64,000 nt of DNA from Fulvia fulva (GCF_020509005.1 NC_063013.1:1116001-1180000), one strand, 5' to 3'; positions 43,929 to 56,700 are shown, numbered from the stretch's first letter. Translations and numbers: made by a program. The notes: generated by a model from the sequence alone, not told the origin.

Positions 43929-46900
43929 TTGAGACACCTAATCTTACCACTATCCAGTACAACGTCAACAAAAGCCAGCACAAGGTCCAGAGAAGCTTTC
44001 TCCAAGCACTGGACCCAAAGAAACACCTAGTTATTGCAGTCCAGGAACCTTGGATCAACAGCAAATCTAACAGACCATCTACTGCTAACGACCCAAGGTA
44101 TCACACACTCCTAGCCAAACAAGGCACCCCTAGAACATGCATGTACATCAGCAAAGAGATGGCAACAGACAGCTGGGAACAAATCCAACAGGAAGGGGGA
44201 GACATCACCTCAGTCAGACTCAACACCAACCAAGGCAGCATCCACATCCACAGTGTATACAACCCACCCCCCAGCTCCAGAAGCAGCACCCAGCTGGGCA
44301 CACTACAACAGCTGCCAGACATCCTGCAGAGTGACTCCCAACACATCGTGCTGGGAGACTTCAACTTGCACCATCCTACATGGGGATCAGACTTTGCACC
44401 TGCCCATCACTTCCTAGCTAACAGACTCCTCTCCACTACCCAAAGCAACAACATGCACCTAGTTACCCCAAAGGGCCTAACTACCTGGTCACAGAGAGCA
44501 AGCTCAAGCACCATTGACCTGTGCTTTGCATCACATGACCTGCAGCAGAAGGTCACCAGATGCTGGGTTAACCAGGACTTGGAGTCCTCATCAGATCACC
44601 TCCCAATTCAGGTGGAGTTTGAAACACAGACACAGCAGGAAGGAGACCTAGAACCTCAGCTGGCCTGGAAGGCAGCCAACTGGGAACAGATCAGACAAGA
44701 CCTGGAACAGAAGCTAGCTGGACTAGAGACCAGGAGACTGGAAACAGCCTTAGACATAGACCAAGCAGTGGCAGAACTGGTTAGAACAATGCAGGAAACT
44801 GCGGCAGCCCACACCAGAGAAAAGAAACAGTCACTGTACCAGAAGCCATTCTGGACAAAGGAATGCTCAGAGAAGGTCAAGGCAGCCAGGCAGGCCAGGA
44901 GAGCCCTTACCCAGAGCCACTCCCAGGAAGCATGGGACAGATACAACCAGGCAACCAGAGACAAGAAGGCCCAGATCAAGAGGGACAAGATGCTGGAGTG
45001 GAGGTCAACAGTTGGATCCATTACCCAGAATCCTGAGAAGATGTGGAAACTAGCAAAGTGGGCAAGACAACCCACACAGGACAGAAACATGCTGCCCCAG
45101 TTTCCAAACATTGAAGACCAGGAAGGAGTAATCCAACACACTCTCCCAGGAAAGGCACAGGCATTGGGGAAACATTTCTTTGGCACACAGGTAGAAGCTG
45201 ACCTGCAGGATCTGGAGGGCAGTGTGTATCCAACACCACTAGAGCAATCCTGCACAGTGGGAGAGGGAGAGATCAAGAGCATCATTAAGAGACTCTCAGG
45301 AAACAAGGCCCCAGGACCAGATGGGATTCCAAACTTGTTCATTAAGACATGCAAGGACCAGATCTCCCCTGCACTGTCAGACATCTTTTCACAGTGCATG
45401 GCCCAAGGACACTGCCCTAAACACTTCAAGGAGTCACTGACTGTGGTCTTGAGAAAACCACAGAAAGAGGACTACACAAAGCTAAAGGCATACAGACCTA
45501 TTGCCTTGCTCAAAACACTAGGCAAACTCCTGGAAAAGATCATAGCAGAAAGGCTGACAAACCTAGCTGAAGAACATGGAATCCTTCCTGAAGAACAGAT
45601 GGGAGGCAGGAAACAAAGATCAACACTAACAGCTGTGGAACTTATCACAGAGCAGATCAAGACCCTATAGCACTTTGGGAACAACAAAGCAGCCACACTC
45701 CTCTCACTAGACATATCAGGAGCCTTTGACAATGTCTCACACCAGAGGCTGATCCACATCCTGAAACAGAAGGCTATCCCTAACTGGACAGTCCAGTTTA
45801 TCCAGTCCTTCCTCAGAGACAGAACCACAAGACTAAGACTGGGCAGATACAAATCTGACAGCATGCCTACAGAGACAGGAATCCCACAGGGATCAACAAT
45901 GTCTCCAATCCTGTTTCTCCTCTTTATGGCAGACCTGCCAGCAAAGCTAAACTCCAGAAACACATCAGCCTCAGGGTTTGTAGATGACACAAACATCCTA
46001 GCCTGGTCAGACAGCACAGAAGAGAACTGCAGAATCTTGCAGAAGAAACACAAGGAATGTGAGGAATGGGCCAGGAAACATGGAGCCAGATTTGCCCCAG
46101 AGAAGTATCAACTCATCCACTTCAGTAGAGCCAGAAACAGACACAATATGCAAGCCCCAATCACTATTCAGGGACACACAACAGAACCCTCAAGTGAATT
46201 AAGGGTGCTAGGAATATGGATGGATCCAAAGCTCAGCTGGGGACCACAGGTCAAGAAAGCACAGGCAAGAGCAGACAACAACAGGCAATCAATTGACAGG
46301 CTTACAGCCTCCACATGGGGAGCCACATTTGCGAAAGCAAAGGTTATGTACAAGGCCATTGTGAAGCCAGCCATGCTATATGGAGCCCAGATCTGGTCAG
46401 CCCAAGACAAGATCCCAAAGAGAATTGCAGATCCCATCAGCAGAGCCCAAGCCTCCTGTCTGAAAAAGGTGCTTGGAGCATACAAGTCAACTCCAACAAG
46501 GGTGGTCGAAATGGAGTCTGGCTCCCCACCAGCCAAGCTCTACCTTCAAGGGTTGAGATACCAGTATGCAGGAAAGACGTCTGCATACCCAGCCCAGCTA
46601 GTAATCCAGAAGGCAGTCAACAAAACCAGGAGCCAGTGCACAAGAAGGCACAGACAAGCAAGACCCAATCCAGCCCCACAGAAGCAGCAGGACCTGCAGA
46701 AGTTCAAAGAACTAACAGAACAGCTGCACCTAGCCCAGCAGGAACAGGACAGAAGGGCTCAAGGGAGAGGATCAGCAGCCAGCCAAGGGAAGAAGCAACA
46801 GTCTCTAGCTGAAAGGATGGCAGGACTCCTCTGGAAGACTGAATGGACAAGAACCCCACAGAGGCCAGGAACCCCAAAGGCACTCCAACAGTTTGGTAGC

Positions 46901-47302
46901 CATAACTACCTACTGTACTCAGACCTGACTAGGTCAGAAGCAAGTATAGCAATACAAATCCGCTCTAAACACATCGGAGTCAGGGCATACCTACATTAGA
47001 GAAAAGTCCTAGGTATCGAAGACAAGAGTTGCCTATACGGCTACCTGTCCTAGAATGTCGAACATAGACTTCTAGTTTGCAAAGAATAGAGTACAGGGAG
47101 AGGTGAATAGAGGGTAAGGGCAAGGAACAGAAACTTCTAAGCCATAATTAGCAATAAGGGAGACCTCTAGAGAATTATAAGGTGGATCATCCACCAAGGA
47201 TTTTTGGAGTAGTTCTCTCTTACTAGGGAAACAGAGAGATGGATTGAGGAGAGAAAGAAGGAGGAGGAGAGCAGGAAGAGGGGGACAACTCTAGGGTTGT
47301 AG
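43925..47302 (+). pseudogene. LINE-C ORF2: endonuclease-reverse transcriptase, nearly intact
   Basis: It starts with the ATG at 43925 that overlaps the ORF1 stop as ATGA, and runs in one frame to about 47302. A TAG at 45668 interrupts it (W expected), and several more occur from 46997 on. The endonuclease spans residues about 10-230, with YNVNKS, AVQEPW (E, ~38), LGDFNLHHP (D, ~143) and SSDHLPI (~222), so the catalytic residues are present. RT spans residues about 455-720 with NKAPGPDGIPN, LDISGAFDNV, and the catalytic FVDD at 45977-45988. A C-terminal Cys/His region near 47033-47093 has CLYG...NVEHRLLVC, one Cys mutated to Tyr. Length of about 1,125 codons fits Tad ORF2. The true C-terminus may extend to TAATAG near 47347. 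Confidence 0.92.
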
Positions 47303-47495
47303 ACAAGGTAGTCAGAGGCTAACCACTATGACACTAGTGCACCCTAATAGAAGGAAAACTAAGAACTTATAGCAAGGAATATGTTAGAGAAGGAGAGGAG
47401 GTTTTTACCTAGGAACAGGTTTCCTACCTTATATAGTGACATATATAGACATAAACCCGTATAGGCCGGAGGGCACTATAACGGGTACATGAATC

Positions 47496-47510
47496 ATCTA
47501 TCTATCTATA
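47496..47510 (+). repeat. LINE-C 3' tail, ATCT repeats
   Basis: ATCTATCTATCTATA closes LINE-C. The opposite-strand LINE-B copies end in the complementary ATAG repeats at 26906-26919 and 40100-40110. A short tandem tail rather than poly-A is therefore shared by LINE-B and LINE-C. Confidence 0.8.
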
Positions 47511-47989
47511 TCCTCCCCTATTACGAAACTGTCCCTAGTTTCACCTCTACTACGCCTAATATAAACCAAGAAACTATACCTACAAGTTATACGTAAGGAA
47601 GGCGGATCCGGCGTCTAGTCAAGTAGTTAGTCTAGAGATATTAAGGAGATCGTAAGTTCATTCTATAAGGGGCTAAGGAGGCTAAGTCAAAGTCTAGTCT
47701 TCGTAGTAAGCCTACTCTTAAATCAATAATATAGCCTAGAAATTAGTCAAGTACGCTAGAAACTAGGTACTAGAACTAGAAGCTAGTTAAATTAAGGTTA
47801 GAAACCAAAACTACTAAGTAAACTCCTTAGTAAAGGAGGCACGACTAGGAAGTAAAAGCCTCCTTCTAAGCATTTTCTAAAGGCTAATATATATCTATCG
47901 TGCTAGTGAACTATAAGTTAGTGAACTCCTTACGCCTAAGAAAAAGAAACAATAAAATCCTATCCCTCCTTTGACCTAAATCCTAGTGA
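47511..47989. other. Unassigned spacer, possible 3' LTR/UTR of Gypsy-IV
   Basis: No coding motif found. It lies where the 3' LTR of the minus-strand Gypsy-IV should be. TATCCCTCCTTTGACC at 47960-47975 gives a purine run on the minus strand and could be the polypurine tract. LTR ends are not recognisable and no second LTR is available for comparison. Confidence 0.4.
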
Positions 47990-48019
47990 ATTTGGCTATC
48001 TCCTCCGTAGTAAGGTTAT

Positions 48020-51000
48020 AAGGCCGTACCTATAGTCTCGTCGGCTTAGATTCTAGTTCCGGAAGTGTAGTAGCTCTATTAATACCTATTAGAAGTATAT
48101 CGTCATCTTCTTCGTCGTTAGATTTGGACGTAGTAGGTCTATTCTCGTTTAGAAGATCGCCTTTTTCGATATTCGCGATATCAACCCTATCCTCTAGCGC
48201 TATAATGTCTTTAGCTTTAGGAAGATTAAGTTCCGGGTCCGGTCTTAACTATAGGATTATCTACAGGTTCTCTCGGGCTTATATACCCTTTAACCTCGTA
48301 CTATTAAGCTTTTCGAAGACGTATATACTAAACCCCGAGTATACCTTAGCTATACGATACGGCCTAAGCTAGCGGTAACTAATCTTTCTAGATATGTTAT
48401 CCTTATATAGCTTGTCGAACCTGACTATAAGATCCCCGACCTAGAACCCCTTAAAGTTAATACTACGTTTAGTATTAAAGTATTCCTTACTTAGGGTATA
48501 AAGCCTTACTCTCCGTAACTATAACTCCTAAAGGCTTATATCCCGTACCTATAATTAACGCGCCCGAATAGCTAATAGCTTCTCCGTTAATCTAATAGAT
48601 CCCTATTTATAGTTCGCCTATATCGGGTATCCTACCTCGATCGGGAGAATAGTACGATAGCTATATAGGACCTCCGCCGGAGTTATACCCGTAATTCTAA
48701 TACCGTAGTTCTATTAGCCTAAAGCACCGTAGTAATCTATCGTTCCTAGGACTTATAGATGTTCTTAGTAAGCTTAGCTAATATAGCTAGACTAGGTCGA
48801 TATCCTACTTCTATAGTTATATTTAACTACGGGTAGTAGGGTAAGATCCGGATATACTTAATACCTATACTAATAAGTATCCTCTCTACCTCCTCTTCGT
48901 TAATACTAGCGTTATTAAGCACAATCTTATAGTAGTATCTATACCGGCTAAATACTATCTTATATAAGAACTTAGTAATCGCCCGCAAATTTAGAGGCTT
49001 CCGTACAACCTTCGCCTTAATCTACCTACTTAGAGCTTCTCGGGCGACAAGTAAGTACCCGTTTCTATATACGTAGACGGGATCGTAGTACTACCTCTCT
49101 CCTATAACCTACTAAGTCGATAAGTATATTTCTCCTACTCTCTAGTTACCTTCGCGAAAGTTATAAGGAGTATAAGTCCTTACCTAATTCGATACGTCGG
49201 AGAAGTAGCCCTCCTAGTAATACCGGCTAGTAACAAGATTATATACTAGCTCGGTACTCCGGTGACTATACTTTTTATAATAGTATATTACGATCTCTTT
49301 CTAAGTATTATTATCGTCTACTACTAGCTACATCGGTGTACCCCTTCGCCGCTAATAAAATAAGAGCTTGTCTCTTAAGTAGTACCGAGGACTCTTCCTA
49401 ACGAGGTTTCGATACTTAGTCTAGGTAACCCCTTCCGGTCGTGTTCGATATTCTAGAATATAAGCTATAAGCTCGGAATTATTACTATACTAGGGTTCGA
49501 GGAGTCAGTTACGCTCTAGAATAACGGGGAAAGTATTAACTAGCTCGGTATAACGGAAGAATTTGTCGTTAATTATCTTATTAATATTATCGTTAGGTTC
49601 CGTAAGCTCCTTAGCTATAGGTAGTTTACGAGACAGTATATCCGGTCCGGAGTACTTCTTCCTATCGATATGCCTTACTTCAAAGGTAAATAGCCGGATC
49701 TAAGTAACCTACCTTACTATTATAGAGTTTAGAATATCGGATACTAGCCGATTTAACTACTATACTAGCGTTTTAGTATTAACTTCGAGGATAAAGTCTA
49801 CTCCTACGAGGTAGCGCTATACCTTCTTAAGGCCCTTTAGTACTCCGAGGCACTCCTACTTTCCTTTATTATACTTAGCCTCGTTTACGTTCTAGGTACC
49901 GCTCTTATACCTTACCGGGTGTCTTTATCGAGTATTATCTAGTAATTCCTACGATATTATATAACCCTACCTAATACTACTCGCGTTAATAGAAACGAAG
50001 ATCCTACTAGCTCCTAGGGCGTAGGAGATAGTTACTAACGCCGGTATTATTACTAAGAATCTTACTAGGTTCTCTTTCGAGAACTACTTATTCTTAGTCT
50101 AGCTAAACTCGACGTCCTTCCTTAAAAGCTTATATATTAGCCGAGCGACGATTATAAACTAGGGGATCTGAACCTAGAAGTAAATATAGATCCTAATATA
50201 AACTCGAACGTCCTTTACGTACTTTAGGGTTAGCTAGTTCAAGATCTTAGCTACTACCTTAGGATCTAGATAGCGGCCGTTCGGGCTAGTAATATAGCCT
50301 ACGATCTTTAGGGTCTTATTAAGCCACTACGACTTCTCTCCTACGACTACCGCTCCGGTCCTCTCTAGGTCCGTAAGAACAAGATTAAGGGATATAATAT
50401 ATTCTACGACCTATCGTTAAAGGCTAGGCTCTACCTTAGCGTTACTATAATCCTTAGTAGGACCTTTTATACCGATATCGTTAAGAAATAGTTTTGCTCG
50501 GTAAGAAATATAGTCTATTAACACCTTAGTTACTACCCGTATAAACTAAGTAACTAAGTTCGTCGTACCCTATAGTAACGTTATCTACTACCGTATAAGC
50601 CTAAGAGGCGTTATAAAGGCCGTTAAATCTCGGCTACTTTCGTTAAGCGTAATCTAGTCGTACCCCGAAAACAAGTCTACTAAAGAGGCTACTCTATACC
50701 TAGTAAAGTCTTCCGAGAACCCGTCCGTATCTAGGGGAATGTTCGTATCCCTTATCGTCACCTCGTTTAAGACTATAGCGGAGTTAATCAACCTATATAG
50801 TATAGCTTCGCTATTTAGCTCGACCTTCTTCGCTGCTAAGAACTAAGTATTCGTATAAGCACCTTGACTATACTTAAGAATTCTGTTCTTAATTCAAGCG
50901 CGGGTTATCTATTCTATAATCGCTCGTAAGCTTAGGTATAACCAAATGTTCCGCGCCTACTACGGTTTGTACGTAATCGTTATAATCTTCTAAGGAGTTA

Positions 51001-52400
51001 TAACATTATATCTAATCTACTATATATAGCTAAAATCCTACGCTAGGACACCTTCTCGGTTAAAGAGCATTTTATTAAATATCTGTCTTTCCTTAGCCGA
51101 GAGAGCGATACTAACCTTAATACTAGCGAGCCTTTTAGGTATAATCCTCGAGCCGCGCTCGATACTAGAGAGCTTTTTAATAAGATACTTCCTATCGAAC
51201 GGGCCTTACCCTACTAGTATTAGAGATTCCTAGTAAAGGGCCTTCCGCTTCTAATCTATATTACTATCTACTTTCGACTAAGGCCCCTCGTAAACGCTTA
51301 TATTAATAGGTCTTTTCTTATTAGCTTTTCGCTTATATATAGTAAATATATACGGTATCCTCATACCGGGTCTATATAACCCTACGTCTCGTTTCTAAGC
51401 CTACCTATTAATCTGGCCCTATTTTAGTATCTCCGTACACTAGTCGCCCTATACGGAGTATATATTTGTAATGACCTACTCTCCTAGAGCGTTAGTAGTC
51501 ACCTTAGCGCTTAAGTATTACCGGTTCCCGAGTAGTTCTAGTAATTTCTTCGAATACGGGCTAAGGTCGAGGACATTTTCTCTTTATTATAATACGGGGC
51601 CGCGGTAGTTCTTAAAGTAGTCGAAGATAGTTATATCTATAGGCTTTAGGTTTAGCTTCGTTATACCTTCTTATCGATGTCGATACGCCGTATTATTAGA
51701 ACACTCCGCCTCTAATATATTTACTAAGGTCTCCCCGACTAGACTCGAAAAGCGGACTTACTTTAAAATTAGACTTCTAATACTTATAGCGGGTTGACTA
51801 CCGTGAATTAACCCGCGTTCGCTTTTTTCGAGGATTATAGAAGTTCTTAAAGAGTCTTATACTTATTAGTACCTATAATAGCCATAAATATTATACTTTT
51901 ACCTTTTCTACTAGCGATTGTTCCCTCCTATAATCTATCGTTATAGTTACGGCCTATTAGTCGTACCTTCCTATACTACGGGCGGCTAAGGATCGTAGGC
52001 GAATCTAGATTAGCGGAGATAAATATATCGATCTAGTAGTATATACTAAACACCTAAGTATTAAGCTTTGAAATTACCCCCTTAAACTTTGCTCTTCTAC
52101 CCGCTCCTCGAAAGGATAGGTAGGTACTAGGTACGATAGGTAAGCCAAACTTATATACTATCCTCGGGCTAATAATATTGACTTTAGATCCCTCGTTAAG
52201 TAAGGCTCGAGTCTAACCTTTACTAGTCCTAAGCTCGGTAACTACCTAAGGGCTAGGTACTATTACAAAATCGTCTAGTATACTAGAGAGACCGATCTTT
52301 TTAATGTTCTCGTATAACTCGGCGGTAGAGATAGTATCCTTACTATATAACATCGTTAGAAATATATCTATAAAGCGAGCTTAATAGTTATCCCGAAAGA
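48020..52400 (-). pseudogene. Gypsy-IV protease-RT-RNase H-integrase, degenerate
   Basis: Protease near 51950-52220 reads ALLNEGSKVNIISPRIV, with D-E-G expected at the active site (D now N), and later TILSRPW, the conserved LGRPW end. RT: SLVDLFSGYD at 50661-50693 and LFLNDIGIKGP at 50459-50490, where the catalytic FLDD has one Asp changed to Asn. RNase H ends with RHIDRKKYSGPDILSRK near 49620-49680. The integrase zinc region lies near 49170-49330 (YYHKKYSHRSTELV), and the C-terminal domain near 48370-48500 (GDLIVRFDKLYKDN). The LFSGYD and DDIGxKGP signatures are characteristic of a widespread fungal gypsy group. Stops are mainly TAG. Confidence 0.85.
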
Positions 52401-53172
52401 CTTCTTCGTTAGCCTCTTCTTCCTTATCTTAATAGGTAGCGACATAACTCGTACGGACTTTAGTCCCTTCTTAGCTAGCTAACTTACGGATAGTAGTAAG
52501 ATTAGACTATAGATTAGGGGTATTTACTACTCTTCCGAACAAGGTAGTCTTAAATTAGCGACTATACCGAAACTAGTCTAGGGTATTAATGTTTAGAAAC
52601 GTAGTCTAAAGGATTTGATCAATCTAATAGGTCACTCCCTCCTCCTTAGTAACGGGCCTATCTCTAGTACTATACTATCAGACGTAGTTATCAATCCTTA
52701 TCGTCTTCGTATTCTATAGCCGTTTACGCTATACGAATAGGGTATTAATAGGCCCTACCGGCTATTCCGAGAGCGTAGACCTTAACTTAGCTCGAGGCTT
52801 AGGCGTCCTTCTTCTAAGAGTCTCCCCTAACGCTACTATTAACTAGCTTCTACTAGCCCTAGAATCGGCGTCTCTAGTTATCTCTACCTCCTACTAATCG
52901 AGTTCTTCCTACTAGATCTCCTCTTCGAGTTCTCGTCGTATAGCTTTAGCGGTATCGGCTCGGACTCTTAATACCTATATACTAGACCTAGTTCGAGGAT
53001 TCGGGTTCTTTATAATCCCTACTAGAGCTTTACTACGAGATTTGTTACTCTAGATTAGGTAGGCCTTAACCTTAACCTCGTCGTAGTTTATAATCCTACT
53101 CCCCTATAGAGCCGGTTCTTCTTCCTTAAACTAGATCTAGTAACTACTAGCGGCCGTTAGTTACTACCTAGA
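52401..53172 (-). pseudogene. Gypsy-IV gag C-terminal region, degenerate
   Basis: The minus-strand translation gives FKEEEPAL, INYDEVKVKAYLI, NKSRSKALVGIIKNP and an Arg-rich tract with LRVRADTAKAIRRELEEEI. No catalytic motif. It connects the knuckle-containing part at 61064-61845 to the protease. The frame crosses the Gypsy-III insertion. Confidence 0.65.
53168..53172. repeat. Target-site duplication of Gypsy-III (CTAGA)
   Basis: CTAGA at 53168-53172 recurs at 61059-61063 immediately outside the two LTRs. Confidence 0.92.
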
Positions 53173-53356
53173 TATTACGGATAGCCCGCGACCCCTTACT
53201 ATAGCTACGTCGGCTCGGGTGAACCGCGGACCTTCTATATCGGGTTAGCGCGGCTTAGCTTTACTTTATAACTTCGCCGCGCCTCGCGCTCCTCTTTCGT
53301 AGCTTTATAGAACAATAACTCTCTTATCCGGACCCTACGGTACGCGCGCCCTTATA
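53173..53356 (+). repeat. Gypsy-III 5' LTR (184 bp)
   Basis: It begins TATTACGG (TG mutated to TA) and ends GCGCCCTTATA. It is closely similar to 60875-61058, with equal length. Confidence 0.92.
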
Positions 53357-53649
53357 GTTTGTTCTACTACCCTACCTAGATCGCGGATCTAGGTAAGGGA
53401 CGCGTAATAATAGGAATAGATAGAACTATAGAACTCGAAGAACGCGTAGAGTCGTATTAGAATATAGAATACGGTAAGGCGTATAGCGCGTAAATGCCTA
53501 GAGAACGTAACGCGGCGATATTATTAGTAGGTAGTCGCGCGCTCGTAGATATATAGGAAATAGGTATCGTTACGCCTCCCCCGAAGCTAGACAATATAAC
53601 TTTATAGACGAACGGCGGTATACTACCGCTACTAAAGCCTAAGGGCAAA

Positions 53650-55575
53650 GGTAAGGAGCGTATATCTCTTTTTCCCGACCTCTCCTCTTTTCCTCGGAGT
53701 TAGATATAGGACGATAACCGGCGAGTTATACTAGATACCGGTGTCGCGCTATAATAGGAAATTAATAAAGCTTACTAGAAAGCCTTCGAGCGAGAAGAAG
53801 GTAGTAAGATTGACTTTATAGAACTGTTCGAGTTTAAGCTCGAAGAGAACCTAGGCGGCGACCTAGATAAGGTATACCTATTACTCGACGAGGTAGAGTA
53901 TATTCTCGTATCCGAATACTAGAATGTTATACTAGATAAACTTACGACCCTTATATCCTAGTACCCGAAGACTACCTACGACTTCGTACTATAGGTAGTA
54001 AATATAGCGATTACTAAAGGTAGACAACTCGATATAATAGAGCGAGCTAATAACCTCTAGAACACCTAGTACACTACACTATATACCGAGTATAACCGTA
54101 TCTATAAGATACTACGAAGCGAGAAGGCTATAATATAGAAGATAGGCGTAGACCTAAAGAGTAAGAAGAATTATAACCTAGTAAAGTTATAAGAGGTAGA
54201 GAAGAAGTATAGGGAGGCTAATAACCTATATAAGTAATTTAGCGAGTTTTACGAAAAGGAGAAGAAGAAGGTATAGGATACTAAAGCTAAGAACTAGGCT
54301 CTATAGAAGGAGGTTAACGATCTAAAGACTCGACTCTAAGCTACTAAAGACACTATATAGAATAGAGGTAGGGGCCGCTCTAGTCGCCGACCCTCCTATT
54401 TACCTCCGTACGAGACTTTACTCGAGTAGCTAGAACGTAAGTATCGTAAAGCTACTAGTAGAGGCGGCGGCGGCGGAGGCGGTAGTAACGATAATAATGA
54501 CGGTAATAGTAATAACGACCGAGGACGTAATAGAAACCGTCTACGAGCTAATAATAATAACGGTCGCGACTCTCGAGCGCGTAATACCCGTATATAGACT
54601 CTCCTACCCGAACTTTTAGAACGCCTATTTACTATTAACCGTACTCTAATACGCGGTATCGAGGTTAGTAAGGGCGTACCTAACCTAAAGTACTTTAAGA
54701 ACGATAACGACCCTAACTTCGACAGTTAGTATAGTAGCGTACTTCTTAAGCTAACTATAACTACTTTCCGCTACGAGGTAGACGGCCTACGTTTTATATC
54801 TAGATAGATATAGGGTAACCCTTAGAGAAGTATTAAGCCGAGGATCCCCGTGCCTAGATAACAATTATTAAACGAGTTTAAGACTAGTAAAGAACTACTA
54901 GATTAAATAACGCGCTAGTACGGTACCCGTAACGAAGGAACTAAGGCTATAGTTAATATCGCTACCTATAAGTAGGAGTAGGGCGAGACCTTTATTACCT
55001 TCTACGCTCGCTACTCGAAGCTACGTACTTAGATAGAGTGGACCGACGAGACTAAGCTAATACTATTTCGTAACCGCCTGAACCGTAAGTACTTTATTAA
55101 GACTTTCGGCGATAGGGAAGTAGATAGACGCTTATACGATATATAGGATATTATTAAGGAATATACGGTATTAGATAAGAGCTTCTACGAGACCGACCGA
55201 CTATATCTATAGAAGGAGCGCCTACGTAGCAACCCTAATTCGAACAATAACGGCGTATAGGGCGGTAGTAATACCGTAGGCGCCGTAGCTACTAGTACGA
55301 CCGCTATAATTATCTAGCAACTACTATAATACGTAGATACGAAGAAGAAGGAGGACCTACCCGTTTACTTATAGAACCTACCTTTATTAAACCGTAAGTA
55401 GCGTAAGGACCTTAAGAAGTAGGGTAAGTACTACCGCTACCGTATAGGCTCGTACGTATTAACGAATACCGAATACCCGATATATAGTTACGACGGCGAC
55501 TACCGCCCTCTACGTCTACGAAATAACGCGAACGCTAACCCGAACCTTAGCTCCCTTACTACCGACCTATAGTAA
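53650..55575 (+). pseudogene. Gypsy-III gag: coiled-coil N-terminus, capsid, zinc knuckle; degenerate
   Basis: Reads in one frame from about 53710 (DDNRRVILDTGVAL). An acidic, Lys/Glu/Leu-rich N-terminal half is likely coiled coil (about 53800-54360). A Gly- and Asn-rich linker follows (GGGGGGG near 54460, then NDNNDGNSNND). The capsid region includes ETFITFYARYSKLRT near 54990. A knuckle near 55429-55480 reads YYRYRIGSYVLTNTEYP, which with Tyr restored to Cys/His gives CX2CX4HX6C, a longer spacing than the usual HX4C. The frame runs to about 55560 with TAG stops. Confidence 0.78.
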
Positions 55576-55732
55576 TAGGGAAATGACACGACCGCTACCT
55601 AAGCGTAGTGGATAGCGGTTAGTAACCGAACACTCTAAGATAGAAAGAGCGTAAGATTAAGAGATATAGAATATAAGAGACGGAGTATAGTAAGGAGCTT
55701 AAGATATTAGTATATATACTAGATAAACAATA

Positions 55733-55804
55733 ACTAACGTGCTTTACTACCGAGCGGGCTATACTACCGAGCGGGCCACTTTTACTAAGAACTATACTAC
55801 TTCT
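55733..55804 (+). repeat. Left terminal inverted repeat of the Fot1-like element
   Basis: It matches the complement of 56802-56873 over 72 bases with two differences, both A/G near the outer end. It contains ACTACCGAGCGGGC twice, 17 bases apart. Confidence 0.93.
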
Positions 55805-55885
55805 ATAGATATAGCTATATAACTACTATTATAGCGTATATTATCTTTAAACGAGGCCAGACTGACCTTAGCTATCTAGGCTACG

Positions 55886-56700
55886 AAACGCGACGCGACA
55901 ATTACGAATCGACTTGCTATAAAGGTATACGACGCGTCTCGAACTATACTAGGGTATCGATTAAATAGACGACCTCCTCGGGGTGACTACGAGCCTAATT
56001 CGAAGAAGCTTATAGAGCTAGAAGAGAGAGTGATACTTGAGTATATACTCGAGCTAGATCTTAGAGGTTTCCCGCTATTAAAGGCTAGTGTACGAGTAAT
56101 AGCCGATTTATTACTATAAGAGAAGGGTCTTAAGCCCGCTAGTCTTAATTAGATAGACAGGTTTATTAGGCGGTATCGTAAGCTAAAGGTTCGTATAACA
56201 CGTAGATACGATCGTTAGCGAGCCCTAATAGAAGATCTAGACGTTATCGAGAGGTGGTTCTTACTTATACGTAATATAAAGGAGAAGTATAGCATCCTTA
56301 ACTAGGACACCTACAACTTCGACGAGATAGGGTTTATAATAGGTGTCATTACGTCTTAGAGCGTCGTTACGGGTTTAGAAAGGCGTAGTGGAAAGAGGAA
56401 GGTCGTTTAATAGGGTAATAGAGAGGGAGTAGAGAGATAGCGTATTAGATAGCTCTTATATAAAGCGAGATTAGTAAGCTACGTAAGTCTAACGAGGCCC
56501 TTATCTAGCGAAAAGCACGAAAGCGCAAGTATATTTAGTCTAGAGGGTCTCTAATCTTCGATAAGGCGTCGTAATTAATACCTCTAGAGGATACTAGGAG
56601 GTAGGAAGTAAGTAGAGAGTCGCTAGATAGTATTTAGCTAGTACTAAGGCTACGACGCTATAAGCAATATAGTAAGTCGGGGTATAACGTACGTACCTAT
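55886..56700 (+). pseudogene. Fot1/pogo-like transposase, N- and C-terminal parts only
   Basis: The N-terminal frame (55886-56440) reads through six or so RIP-type stops. ITNRLAIKVYDASRTILGYR is the pipsqueak-like HTH. KLIELEERVILEYILELD and RVIADLLL*EKGLKPASL form the CENP-B/Tc5-type second HTH. YNFDEIGFIIGV (56312-) is the first catalytic Asp box of DDE_1. After VV**GNREG (~56425) the catalytic centre is missing. From about 56467, in another frame, comes KLRKSNEALI*RKARKRKY, the coiled and basic C-terminal tail typical of Fot1 proteins. The remaining D residues of the triad are not present, so the protein could not catalyse transposition. The inverted repeats might still have been moved in trans. 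Confidence 0.9.

Larger units (their letters stand above)
43018..47510 (+). mobile_element. LINE-C: lightly RIPed Tad-like LINE, 5'-truncated
   Basis: The second island with normal CA and TG content. It starts inside ORF1 directly after the LINE-A 3' end, carries overlapping ORF1 and ORF2, a 3' UTR, and ends in an (ATCT)n tail at 47496-47510. The core 43383-46996 has one in-frame stop. Both ends (43018-43380 and 46997-47510) have many more TAG stops, so mutation is denser toward the RIPed flanks. No clear target duplication was found. The tail type matches LINE-B, while ORF2 resembles LINE-A. Confidence 0.9.
47990..53172 (-). mobile_element. Gypsy-IV, 3' part: gag end, protease and pol, RIPed
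   Basis: A minus-strand Ty3/gypsy body. Its upstream continuation, gag with zinc knuckle, lies at 61064-61845 beyond Gypsy-III, which inserted at CTAGA (53168-53172). Domain order right to left is gag tail, protease, RT, RNase H, integrase. It is densely RIPed, with W and Q codons read as TAG. Confidence 0.87.

Noticed and set aside
44656..45429. A 257-codon minus-strand frame
   Set aside because: It is a shadow of LINE-C ORF2, whose sense strand has endonuclease and RT motifs.
47496..47540. Second LINE-A 3' end to the right of LINE-C
   Set aside because: ATATCCTCCCCTATTACGAAAC resembles the complement of the LINE-A end for a few bases, but the match stops after about 20 bases with gaps. 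It is not supported.
48124..48372. An 82-codon plus-strand open frame
   Set aside because: It runs antisense to the Gypsy-IV integrase end, which has clear motifs on the minus strand. RIP removes stops on one strand irregularly.
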